Shown here: in pieces, positions 20,260-29,734 of the stretch
Layout of the letters: each line of letters starts with the position of its first letter
Position numbering within the stretch: position 1 is the first letter of the stretch
Source of the DNA: Variovorax paradoxus
GTDB taxonomy: Bacteria; Pseudomonadota; Gammaproteobacteria; Burkholderiales; Burkholderiaceae_C
Assembly (NCBI RefSeq): GCF_022009635.1
Contig: NZ_CP091716.1
Span: forward strand, 4,919,501-4,983,500
Length of the DNA stretch: 64,000 nt
Direction of reading: 5' to 3'
Program-made: the position numbers and the translations under genes
The notes under the pieces: model-generated
Told to the model about the DNA's origin: nothing
The model's input: only the letters and a program-made list of their open reading frames with translations
The model's database searches: none

Positions 20260-20510
20260 GGGATTTCCAAGGATGTCGATTTGCAGAAACCGACGCCCTC
20301 GCTTCCAAACAAGGGCGGCAGCTCGAACGGGTTGGAAGACCGGGACATCCTTGCGGAAACCGGCAGGGCGCGAGCCCTCCCGTTCAAGCCGCCTAAAAAA
20401 TAGGCGTAAACGAAAAAGCCGCAGACCATGTGCGGTGACTGCGGCTTTCGTCGCAGGATGTCAGCGGGCTTCCAAACCCGGCCCCGCTCATCACGGGGCG
20501 GGGGCAATGT
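20260..20510 (-). ncRNA. Candidate C4-type antisense RNA leader
   Basis: This 369-base gap between divergent genes is not coding. On the minus strand three segments are related: S1 (20452-20480), an antisense segment AS (20328-20355), and S3 (about 20269-20310) next to the start of the 112-aa gene. S1 and S3 share GTTTGGAAG and GACATCCT; AS carries the complements, CTTCCAACCC and AAGGATGTC. Between S1 and AS is a hairpin with 10-bp arms (20415-20424 with 20439-20448) followed by five T. This is the layout of phage P1/P7 C4 RNA, in which the antisense blocks translation of the downstream reading frame. No phage genes flank it. The rest of the gap (20511-20628) shows nothing recognisable. Confidence 0.6.
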
Positions 20511-20628
20511 ACGCGGTCTTTGGAAAGCCAGTCAAGCCGAGGGGCGAAAAGCCGAGCTCTGCCGGTTGAAGGGCGCTTGTTCGGTCGGGCAAGATGTCGG
20601 CCCTCCTCAGATCTTGCCAACACCCCTC

Positions 20629-21132
20629 ATGCGACAGCCTGTCTATCTTCGGCCTCCTGAGTCGTCCGACGAGCACGAGTTCTTGGCGTCGGTCAAGAAG
20701 AGCGCCGACCTCCACAGTCCTTGGACCTCGCCACCATCCACGCCTGAAAATTTTCGGGCTTACCTGGAAAAAATGTCCATGCCAGAAAACGCGGCATTCC
20801 TTGTTTGCCGGCGTGCCGACGATTGCCTTGTCGGGGTCTTCAACGTCACCAATATCGTCAGGGGCGCGTTCCAGAGCGGCTACCTCGGCTACTACGCCTT
20901 CGCCGGGCACGAGAGGCAAGGCCTGATGCGAAAGGGGTTGGAAGAGGTGGTTCGATGTGCGTTCCAAGACCTCGAGCTGCATCGGCTGGAGGCCAACATC
21001 CAACCAACCAACGTCGCCTCGATCGCGCTCGTGAAAGCCTGCGGCTTTCTGCGGGAAGGCTATTCACCTCGCTACTTGAAAATCAATGACCGTTGGTGCG
21101 ATCACGAGCGATGGGCGATCCTCGCCGCATAG
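20629..21132 (+). CDS. GNAT family N-acetyltransferase (RimJ/RimL-like)
   Basis: 167 aa from the ATG at 20629. RimJ-type GNAT features: YLRPPESSDEHEFLASVKKS at the N-terminus, the central strand LVGVFNVTNIVRGAF, a glycine-rich acetyl-CoA loop around HERQGLMRKGLEEV, and the C-terminal HRLEANIQPTNVASIALVKA followed by CGFLREGYS. It may acetylate a ribosomal protein N-terminus, an antibiotic or another small amine. Single gene, reading away from the C4-like leader. Confidence 0.92.
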   Translation: MRQPVYLRPPESSDEHEFLASVKKSADLHSPWTSPPSTPENFRAYLEKMSMPENAAFLVCRRADDCLVGVFNVTNIVRGAFQSGYLGYYAFAGHERQGLMRKGLEEVVRCAFQDLELHRLEANIQPTNVASIALVKACGFLREGYSPRYLKINDRWCDHERWAILAA

Positions 21133-21203
21133 TCACCAGGACGGCAAAATTCGACCGCGAGGGGCCGTCACCAGCTTTCGCCGCTTGTACATGTGACCCT
21201 GTC

Positions 21204-21608
21204 ATGCTTGCACCCATGAGAGTCAGCGACAAACTGAAGGCTTGGGCAAAGCGAATCAAACGCGACGGCGTGACGCTTTGGTTCGCGGGAAAAAATCCTC
21301 GTACGCCCTGGTACGCGAAGGCATTGGGTGTTTTTGTGGTGGCCTATGCGCTCAGCCCCATTGATTTGATTCCAGACTTCATCCCGGTGCTGGGCTACGT
21401 CGATGATGTTCTACTGCTTCCCGTCCTGATCTGGCTGGCGATCCGGTTGCTGCCGCCCGAGGTACTCGCGGAATGCCGCAGCCGGGCGGAAGAGTGGATG
21501 CAGGCGAACCGCTCCAAGCCAAGCAGCCGCGCTGGAGCACTCCTCGTCGTGATGCTCTGGCTGGGCTCCGGGGTCGCGGCTTGGCTCTGGTTCAAGCCGC
21601 ATCTGTGA
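21204..21608 (+). CDS. YkvA/DUF1232 family membrane protein
   Basis: 134 aa from the ATG at 21204 (the ATG at 21216 is equally possible; no clear ribosome site for either). The DUF1232 core is unmistakable: WYAKALGVFVVAYALSPIDL, IPDFIPVLGYVDD, then a hydrophobic stretch. A second transmembrane segment closes the protein (LLVVMLWLGSGVAAWLWF). Family members are small inner-membrane proteins of unknown function. Confidence 0.88.
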   Translation: MLAPMRVSDKLKAWAKRIKRDGVTLWFAGKNPRTPWYAKALGVFVVAYALSPIDLIPDFIPVLGYVDDVLLLPVLIWLAIRLLPPEVLAECRSRAEEWMQANRSKPSSRAGALLVVMLWLGSGVAAWLWFKPHL

Positions 21609-21701
21609 GGCGATGGCAGCGAAGCGGATGACGCTGTGCGCTGGCTGACACGGAGGCCTTAAACTCCGCGGCCCTTCCGTTGCGCAAAGGAGCAATCCTC
21701 G

Positions 21702-22097
21702 ATGGTTTTCTTGCAACCCGGCCCTTACTTCCACGGCACGCGGGCAGACCTCCGGGTGGGCGACCTGCTCACCGCGGGCTTCTGCTCGAACTACGACGAG
21801 CGCGTCGTCATGAACCACATCTACTTCACCGCGTGGCCAAAGGGCGCGGGGCTGGCCGCTGAGATGGCGAAGGGCGACGGCCGTGGCCGCGTCTACATCG
21901 TCGAGCCTACCGGCGCCTTCGAGGACGACCCCAACGTCACCGACAAGAAGTTTCCGGGCAATCCCACGCGCTCTTACCGCAGCCGGGAGCCGCTGCGGAT
22001 CGTCGGCGAACTGGAGACCTGGGAGCTCTTCGACGCGGAGTACATCCGGCAGCTCAAGGAACGCGTGCGCGTCGGCATGGGAGAAATCATCAACTGA
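21702..22097 (+). CDS. arr: NAD(+)--rifampin ADP-ribosyltransferase
   Basis: 131 aa. Near-complete match to the Arr family by eye: GPYFHGTRADLRVGDLL, HIYFTAWPKGAGLAAEMA, IVEPTGAFEDDPNVTDKKFP, GNPTRSYRSREPLRIVGE. Arr inactivates rifamycins by ADP-ribosylating a hydroxyl of the ansa chain, using NAD+. Chromosomal arr genes are common in environmental bacteria. No integron or transposon borders are visible, so intrinsic resistance is more likely than recent acquisition. Confidence 0.93.
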   Translation: MVFLQPGPYFHGTRADLRVGDLLTAGFCSNYDERVVMNHIYFTAWPKGAGLAAEMAKGDGRGRVYIVEPTGAFEDDPNVTDKKFPGNPTRSYRSREPLRIVGELETWELFDAEYIRQLKERVRVGMGEIIN

Positions 22098-22099
22098 AC

Positions 22100-23818
22100 T
22101 CAGGGCGACGAGGCAACGCAGCGATAGCTTTCGGCCTTCGTCGTGTCGCCCGACACGTACGCCGGGTAGTTCGGGTAGCGGCACATGGGGCGCGTCGCGA
22201 GCGTGCCAAAGGGGGCCGTGGGCGAGTTGCGCACCTGCACGAGTGCATCGGCCGGCGCGCGGCCACCCGTCACCCAGCTGTCCAGCGTCGTGAGCAGATC
22301 GTGATTGGTGGGAATCTCGGCGCCTGTCGTGAGGCTTGCCGCCGTACCGTTGTGATTGGACGCGGGCGACACGTAGAGACGCACGAACTCGTCGACGACC
22401 GGCTGCGTCAGCTTGCCGACGACGCTCTGGTAGTACTGGATGCCCGCCATCGGGCTCTGCGCCCAGTCGCCCGCGTTCTCGCGGATGATGAGCTTGCCGC
22501 CCCGTGCGCGGAAGGCCGCAAGATCGGGGTTGGTCGCGTCCATCAGCGCCGACACCTCCTGGATGCGCGCCTGGAAGTTCCTCGCGTTCCATGTGCGGAT
22601 GTCGAAGGCGGCATTCCTCGCGATCACGTAGCGGGCATAGCTGCTGCCGTAGATCACGCCGCGAGCGTCTGCCGCGGTCGGTGGCAGGTTGGGGGCCAGG
22701 CCCGTCGTCACCCAACGCCCCACGCCCTCACCCCCCAGCTGAATCTCGCCGCCATAGAGGCGGCCCGGATAGGTGGTGATGCCGTTGGCCAGCGGAAAGG
22801 GCATGACTGTCGGCTCGTACGAGGCCTTGAGCACGGCGAGCTGCGCGTCGGACAGGCAGGTGTCCCCCGTGTCGCGCCCCCCGGGGCAGCGCAGGCTCTG
22901 AAGGTTGATGCGAGACGGACAGGCGAGATAGTTGCTCACCACGCCGTCCGCGCTGTTGTCCAGCGCGTCGCACGCGGTGTTCACATGGTTGGCGAGCAAG
23001 CGCACCTTGTTGGCGTTGATCGCACCTCCGGAAAACTGCGGCAACTGGTAGTTGATGAAGCCATTGAAGAGCCCCGTCCAGTTGATCACCGGCACGACGG
23101 ACACGATGCCGTCGAAATCCTGCGGGTAACGCTGCGCCATGACCAGGCCTTCGCGCCCGCCTTCGGAGCCGCCATAGAAGTACTGTTTGCGCGGCGAGCG
23201 CAGGTAGTACTGCCGCATCAACACGTGCGCGACGTCCTTGACCTTCTTGTACGACTGATGCGCGAAGTTCTGGAACATCTCGTCGTTCAACGCGAACCTG
23301 GCCGGATCGGTGGCGCCGTAAGTCGTGCCGTCGTGGCCGGAGTCGGTGCCAAAGGTCGCGAAACCCTGGGTGATCGGCTGCGCCTGGCCGGGCGCCGCAT
23401 CGCGAAGTGGGGCGACGGCATCGACGACCGTGCCGTTGAAGCCCCCACCACCCACCATGACGGCTTTTTCGTTCCATGTGGTGGGCAGGTTGAGCTGGAA
23501 GCGTATCGGATCGGCTCCCGCCGAAAGGGGCGCGATCGAGCCCCGCACCCTGCAATATTCGGCAAAGGCTGGCGCGGTATTTACGGCAGGTACGACCACG
23601 GCCGACGAGACGGTTGCCACGCCGCTCGGCAGCCCGATCTGCCCCGGCGAAACGGTCTTGCCCACCATGCCGGCGCAAGCCTGGGCGAGCGAGGTCTTGT
23701 CCGGCACGGCCGAACCGGCGGCCCCGCCTCCGCCTGTCGCACATGCAGCGAGCAGCGTCGAAAAAGCGATGAGGCCGACGATGCCGATCCAGCGGCTTGG
23801 ATGATTTGCTCTTGTCAT
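22100..23818 (-). CDS. Tannase/feruloyl esterase family lipoprotein
   Basis: 572 aa from the ATG at 23818. A lipoprotein signal (GLIAFSTLLAACATGG, lipobox LAAC) anchors it in the envelope. Tannase-family features: FQLNLPTTWNEKAVMVGGGG, TFGTDSGHDG, the nucleophile elbow YFYGGSEGGREG, and the calcium-site loop CDALDNSADGV. The catalytic His region near the C-terminus reads ASNHNG. In characterised family members the serine and histidine each sit beside a cysteine (CS...HC) joined by a disulfide; here both cysteines are missing. Predicted to hydrolyse esters of aromatic acids. Confidence 0.88.
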   Translation of the reverse strand: MTRANHPSRWIGIVGLIAFSTLLAACATGGGGAAGSAVPDKTSLAQACAGMVGKTVSPGQIGLPSGVATVSSAVVVPAVNTAPAFAEYCRVRGSIAPLSAGADPIRFQLNLPTTWNEKAVMVGGGGFNGTVVDAVAPLRDAAPGQAQPITQGFATFGTDSGHDGTTYGATDPARFALNDEMFQNFAHQSYKKVKDVAHVLMRQYYLRSPRKQYFYGGSEGGREGLVMAQRYPQDFDGIVSVVPVINWTGLFNGFINYQLPQFSGGAINANKVRLLANHVNTACDALDNSADGVVSNYLACPSRINLQSLRCPGGRDTGDTCLSDAQLAVLKASYEPTVMPFPLANGITTYPGRLYGGEIQLGGEGVGRWVTTGLAPNLPPTAADARGVIYGSSYARYVIARNAAFDIRTWNARNFQARIQEVSALMDATNPDLAAFRARGGKLIIRENAGDWAQSPMAGIQYYQSVVGKLTQPVVDEFVRLYVSPASNHNGTAASLTTGAEIPTNHDLLTTLDSWVTGGRAPADALVQVRNSPTAPFGTLATRPMCRYPNYPAYVSGDTTKAESYRCVASSP

Positions 23819-24001
23819 GCGTGTCTCGGGTTCTGCTTCGTGGAGTACTGGCCGGCTCGGAAACCTCCACCCCAAAACTGCACTTTATTGCTTTATTTTG
23901 ACTTCACCGGCCAGGCACATGAAGTACTTTGCCTGCGCATCACCGAGACTTGCTCGGGATAAACCCGCATCGCGCCGCAGCGGGCGCAAGCCACCTCCCG
24001 C

Positions 24002-25213
24002 TCAGACCAGCCGCAAATCCTTCGGCGCCACCCCGTCGAATACCTTCGCCAACTGCGCGGGCGACAGCCCGTACATCCGCTTGAACAAGCCGCCGAACAC
24101 CGCCCGGTACTCGTTGAGCACCGGATAGTCCCGGTTCTGGAACAGCGTCGCCTGCGTCAGCGCCTGCTGCTCGCCCACCACGCGCCCGCCGGCCTGCGCC
24201 GACAGGCCGCCGCCGAGCACCCAGTACACGGTGCCATGCCCATGGTCCGTGCCGCGGTTGCCGTTCTCGCGAAAGGTTCGGCCGAATTCGCTGATGACGA
24301 CGACCACGGTCTGACGCCATGCGTCGTCGCCCATCTCCTGGGCGAAGCCGGCCACGCCGCGGCCCAGCTCCTCGAAGCGGTTGGCCAGGTATCCAGTGGC
24401 TGCGCCCTGCCCCACGTGGGTGTCCCAGCCGCCGACATCGACGAAGCCCAGGTCGAAGCGGTCGCGCATCAGCAGCGCCATGCGGCGCGCGACCAGCTCG
24501 AAGCCCTTGGCGGTCATGGCGTTGCGGCTGGCGGCGTCCATCTCGGCCTGCACCGCGCGCATCACTTCGTCGCGCACCTGGAAGCCTTCGGCCACCGGCT
24601 GGGCCAGCGATGTGTTGCGGTACATGTTGGCGATGACCTGGCTCTGCCGCGCGTCGAGTGCCGAGCGTGCGTTGCCCGCGAGCGCCATGTTGGCGGCCTT
24701 GGCGTTGCCGCGCAGCGAGATCGGCAGCTGGTCGGTGAAGGCGATGGGCGACACATCGGTGACGGGCCCGGCGCCGAGCACGCCGGCCAGCCGGTTGAGA
24801 AAGCCCGAGCGGTAGTCGCGGCGCTTGTCGAGTGCCTGGCCGAGTTCGATGGAGTCTTGCGTCTCGAAGTGGCTGCGCGTGAGGTCGTCGGTGCCGGCGA
24901 AGGCGATGAAGGAGGCCTGCTTCTGCTGGAACATCGGCATCACGCTCTGCGCGAGCGCGGGGTGCAGGCCCCAGTTGCCGTCGAGCGGCAGCGCGCCGTT
25001 GGGCGTGCCGGGGCGCGGGATGGCGATGTTGGGGCGCGAGGCGTAGTAGAAGTCGCTGCTCGTGGGCACCAGCAGGTTGCTGCAGTCGTAAGCGCCGCGC
25101 AGGAACACGACGAGCAGCTTGGCGCCTTCGGCAGCGGGCGCGGCCATGAGCTGGCCTGCGGCGCCGAAGGCGGGCGCGGCGGCGATGAGCTTCAGGAGTT
25201 CTCGACGTTGCAT
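24002..25213 (-). CDS. DUF1501 domain protein with Tat signal
   Basis: 403 aa from the ATG at 25213, with AAAGGA 7 bases upstream. Twin-arginine-type signal: MQRRELLKLIAAAPAFGAAG. The core has LLVVFLRGAYDCSNLLVP, DVGGWDTHVGQGAATGYLAN and VVISEFGRTFRENGNRGTDH, which are typical of the DUF1501 (sulfatase/phosphatase-fold) family. Exported folded. It is the last of three genes: small exported protein, DUF1800, DUF1501. The pairing of DUF1501 with DUF1800 is seen in many bacteria; the biochemical role is unknown. Confidence 0.93.
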   Translation of the reverse strand: MQRRELLKLIAAAPAFGAAGQLMAAPAAEGAKLLVVFLRGAYDCSNLLVPTSSDFYYASRPNIAIPRPGTPNGALPLDGNWGLHPALAQSVMPMFQQKQASFIAFAGTDDLTRSHFETQDSIELGQALDKRRDYRSGFLNRLAGVLGAGPVTDVSPIAFTDQLPISLRGNAKAANMALAGNARSALDARQSQVIANMYRNTSLAQPVAEGFQVRDEVMRAVQAEMDAASRNAMTAKGFELVARRMALLMRDRFDLGFVDVGGWDTHVGQGAATGYLANRFEELGRGVAGFAQEMGDDAWRQTVVVVISEFGRTFRENGNRGTDHGHGTVYWVLGGGLSAQAGGRVVGEQQALTQATLFQNRDYPVLNEYRAVFGGLFKRMYGLSPAQLAKVFDGVAPKDLRLV

Positions 25214-25239
25214 GACGGTGTCCTTTCTTGTGCCTTGCT

Positions 25240-25336
25240 CCTTCCCCCTCTGGGGGAAGGTTGGGATGGGGGCAGGCAGGGCGCCCGATGGATGCGCCGC
25301 TTGCCCCCACCCCTGCCCTCCCCCAGCGGGGGAGGG
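25240..25336. repeat. Pair of GC-rich extragenic palindromes in inverted arrangement
   Basis: Between the DUF1501 and DUF1800 genes lie two similar palindromes: CCTTCCCCC N3 GGGGGAAGG (25240-25260) and CCCTCCCCC N3 GGGGGAGGG (25316-25336). The bases between them are also partly self-complementary (a TGGGGGCAGG-like arm near 25266 and its complement CCCCTGCCC near 25310), so the whole 97 bases can fold into one long stem with two hairpin tips. This looks like a REP/BIME-type intergenic repeat; in the RNA it could also modulate expression between DUF1800 and DUF1501. Confidence 0.7.
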
Positions 25337-25353
25337 AGAAATACCGAATACCT

Positions 25354-26919
<1,566 letters not shown>

Positions 26920-26951
26920 CGGCACGAACCCACCGGTGGCGGCCACCGGGC

Positions 26952-27431
26952 TCACTCCCTGCGCATGTCGTGGTGGCGCACGTCGCCGATGGCGTGCTGC
27001 GCGGCGTTGAGCGCCACGTCCACATGCGCCAGGCCGCGTTGCTGGAACGGACGCGAGCGCGGGTCGTCTTCTTCGCGCGCCACGTCGGAGCGCACCTTGC
27101 GCAGCAGGTCGATGGCCATGTGCAGGCGGCCTTCGCGCGGCAGCCATGCGTCGGTGGGCTCGCGCCATTCGACGGGCTTGCCGTCCAGCCATGCGGCGTG
27201 CTGCAGGTCGCCGATGGCGGCGTGGATCTCGTCGAGCACCACCATCTCGTCGCGCGAGACCTGGCCGTCTTCGGGTCGGCGGTGGTCGACCTGCCAGGCC
27301 GCGGTGCGCAGGTCGGACAGGGCATGGAGGTAGAAAGGATGCCTGCCGTATTCGTCGGCCAGTGCAGGCAGGGAGGCCGCTGCCACCAGCGTGAATGTGG
27401 CGAGTGCGGCGATTAGGCTTTTCTTCTTCAT
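26952..27431 (-). CDS. Small exported protein of the DUF1800/DUF1501 operon
   Basis: 159 aa from the ATG at 27431 with an AGGAG ribosome site 9 bases upstream. The signal peptide MKKKSLIAALATFTLVAAAS ends near ALA-D. The mature part is helical and charged, with the repeated pattern ALSDLRTAAWQVDHR, EIHAAIGDLQHAAW, MAIDLLRKVRSDVARE and ALNAAQHAIGDVRHHD: amphipathic helices with regularly placed His/Asp. No known family. First gene of the operon, so it likely works with the two DUF proteins in the periplasm. Confidence 0.75.
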   Translation of the reverse strand: MKKKSLIAALATFTLVAAASLPALADEYGRHPFYLHALSDLRTAAWQVDHRRPEDGQVSRDEMVVLDEIHAAIGDLQHAAWLDGKPVEWREPTDAWLPREGRLHMAIDLLRKVRSDVAREEDDPRSRPFQQRGLAHVDVALNAAQHAIGDVRHHDMRRE

Positions 27432-27553
27432 CTTCGGAGCTCCTGAGCGTGACAGTGATTGGAGACGTCTCCTCAACCACCGTGCCCTGCCCCGCGTTGA
27501 CGCGCTTTACCCGTGCGACATCGCGCGAGGCCGGCGCCTAATCGCCAGCTAAG

Positions 27554-28240
27554 TCAGGCTGCGGACAGGCTCGCCGGCGCGGCGCCGGCAATCTGGCGCA
27601 AGGCGCGCTCGAACACTTCGACCGGCTGGCCGCCGGAGATCAGGTGCTGGTCGTTGATGATGATCGCGGGCACCGAGTGGATGCCGGCGTCGGTGTACAT
27701 GCGCTCGCGTTCGCGGGTTTCCTGCGCGAACTCGTCGCTCGCCAGGATCTCGCGGGCGCGGGCCGCGTCAAGACCGGCTTCGGTGGCCGCGCGCACCAGC
27801 ACGTCGGGGTCCGAGGGGTTCTGGCTGTCGGTGAAGTAGGCCTTCAGCAGCAGCTTCTTCAACGCCGCCTGCTTGGCCGGGCTTTCCAGCTCGGCCCAAT
27901 GCAGCAGGCGGTGGGCATTGAAGGTGTTGTAGACGCGTGGACGGCCTTCGGCGCTGAATTCGAAGCCGACCGCCGCGCCGCGCTGGCGGATCATTTCGCG
28001 CGATTGCGCCTGCTGTTCGCGCGTGGAGCCGTACTTCTGGTTGAGGTGCTCGAAGGTGTCCTGGCCTTCGGGCGGCATCTGCGGATTCAGCTCGAAGGGC
28101 TGGAAGTGCAGTTCCGCCGTCACATCGGGCGCCACGTTCCTGAGCGCCGCCTCGAGCGAGCTCAGGCCAACGGCGCACCAGGGGCAGGACACATCGGAGA
28201 CGAAGTCGATCTTGAGGTGGGAGGAAGAAGAAAGGGTCAT
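27554..28240 (-). CDS. DsbA family oxidoreductase (FrnE-like)
   Basis: 228 aa from the ATG at 28240. Thioredoxin fold with helical insertion; the active site is SDVSCPWCAVG (CPWC) near residue 20. Further signatures are FQPFELNPQMPPEG, YNTFNAHRLLHWAE and the cis-proline loop GIHSVPAIIIND. No signal peptide, so cytoplasmic, like FrnE and the 2-hydroxychromene-2-carboxylate isomerase relatives. Likely a dithiol-disulfide oxidoreductase or glutathione-linked isomerase. Confidence 0.92.
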   Translation of the reverse strand: MTLSSSSHLKIDFVSDVSCPWCAVGLSSLEAALRNVAPDVTAELHFQPFELNPQMPPEGQDTFEHLNQKYGSTREQQAQSREMIRQRGAAVGFEFSAEGRPRVYNTFNAHRLLHWAELESPAKQAALKKLLLKAYFTDSQNPSDPDVLVRAATEAGLDAARAREILASDEFAQETRERERMYTDAGIHSVPAIIINDQHLISGGQPVEVFERALRQIAGAAPASLSAA

Positions 28241-28292
28241 GGCGCCATTCTTCACGGCGCCACAACCCTTGGCAGGCGAAAGGTCTTCAGCC

Positions 28293-29702
28293 TCAGGCGG
28301 CAGCCTTGGCCAGGCGCGCGTCCTGCAGCGTCTGTTCGCGCAGGCGGTCGTATTCCTGCTTGTCGACCGGCACCGCGTCGGGCTTGCCCAGGTCGTTCAT
28401 GCGGATGCGGTAGGTTTCACGTGCGCTCAGTGCCGCCAGGGCCGCGAGCACGGTCACCGCGAAGGTGATGGCACCGACGGTGAACCACACGTTGGTCGAG
28501 CCTGGAGGCGCCACGGCGGCGAACAGCGCGGGCAGCAGCGCGGTGATGGTGGTGCCGATGTTCTGCGAGATGGCCATGGCCGACACGCGGTTGCGGGTGC
28601 GGAACAGCTCCGGATAGAAGCTCGGGAAGGTCGCGTTGTAGCCCTGGTACACGATGCCCCACATCAGCAGCGACATGGCGATGGCCAGCGGCACGTTGCG
28701 GATGCTGATGGCGTACAGGTACACGAACGACAGCAGCCCCGACAGCAGCGCACCGACGATGATCGGCGGGCGGCGGCCGATGCGGTCCGACAGGTTGCCC
28801 ACGTAGGGAATCACCAGCACGGCCAGGATGTTGCCGAGCACGGGAATCCACAGGTACACGTCTTTCTGGAAGCCGATGCCGTAGGCGGCCTGCACGGCAT
28901 AGGCCGCGCCGAACACCGTGGCCACCACCGGAATCACGTTCATCAGCGCCATGCACACCACGCGCAGCATGTCGGCCCAGCTGTCGGTGAAGGCCTGGAT
29001 GATCGGCGCCTTGGCCACTTCGCCCTTCTTGTCGACTTCGGCGAAGGCCGGGGTCTCGTCGACTTCGCGGCGGATGATGTAGCCGGCCACGATCACCAGG
29101 AAGCTCAGCAGGAACGGAATGCGCCAGCCCCACGAGTTGAACGACTCTTCAGGCATGTAGTGCGCCAGCGGCAGGAACACGGCGGCCGCCAGGATCTGGC
29201 CGGCCTGCACGCCCTGCAGCGTGAAGCTCGCGAAGAAGCCGCGACGACCGAAGGGCGCGTGCTCCAGGATCATCGAGCTGGCGCCCGAGATCTCGCCCGC
29301 CACCGCGAAGCCCTGCACCAGGCGCAGCAGCACCAGCAGCACGGGAGCCAGCAGGCCGACCTGGTCGTAGGTCGGCAGCAGGCCGACGGCGACGGTGGAA
29401 AAGCCCATCAGGAACATGCACAGCACCAGCACCTGCTTGCGCCCGTGCGTGTCGCCCCAGTGGCCGAGCACGAAGGCGCCGATGGGGCGCGCGACGTAGC
29501 CCACGCCGTAGGTCGCGAGCGAGGCGATGATGGCCGTCTTCGGGTCGCCCTTGGGAAAGAAGATCTGCGGAAAGATCAACGCCGCGGCCGTGGCGTAGAT
29601 GAAGAAGTCGTAGTACTCCAGCGCCGAGCCGATCCAGCCGCTCGCGGCGGCCTTCTTCGACTGGTGCCTGCCTTGCGGCTCATGGGCTGTGTTGGTTGCC
29701 AT
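28293..29702 (-). CDS. MHS-family MFS transporter, probably for shikimate/quinate-type acids
   Basis: 469 aa from the ATG at 29702; twelve membrane segments. MHS (metabolite:H+ symporter) motifs are clear: SALEYYDFFIYATAAALIFP, YVARPIGAFVLGHWGDTHGR, RLVQGFAVAGEISGASSMI, then GNLSDRIGRRPPIIVG in the second half. ShiA and KgtP belong to this family. Its position 32 bases downstream of quiC on the same strand supports uptake of shikimate, quinate, dehydroshikimate or protocatechuate, but specificity is inferred from context only. Confidence 0.9.
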   Translation of the reverse strand: MATNTAHEPQGRHQSKKAAASGWIGSALEYYDFFIYATAAALIFPQIFFPKGDPKTAIIASLATYGVGYVARPIGAFVLGHWGDTHGRKQVLVLCMFLMGFSTVAVGLLPTYDQVGLLAPVLLVLLRLVQGFAVAGEISGASSMILEHAPFGRRGFFASFTLQGVQAGQILAAAVFLPLAHYMPEESFNSWGWRIPFLLSFLVIVAGYIIRREVDETPAFAEVDKKGEVAKAPIIQAFTDSWADMLRVVCMALMNVIPVVATVFGAAYAVQAAYGIGFQKDVYLWIPVLGNILAVLVIPYVGNLSDRIGRRPPIIVGALLSGLLSFVYLYAISIRNVPLAIAMSLLMWGIVYQGYNATFPSFYPELFRTRNRVSAMAISQNIGTTITALLPALFAAVAPPGSTNVWFTVGAITFAVTVLAALAALSARETYRIRMNDLGKPDAVPVDKQEYDRLREQTLQDARLAKAAA

Positions 29703-29734
29703 GTGTTGTCTCCAGTGTTGACGAAAAAACCAAA

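Noticed and set aside
20260..20510. Prophage or integrated element around the C4-like RNA
   Set aside because: No integrase, phage structural gene, repressor or att-like repeat is seen on either side; only the RNA architecture is phage-like.
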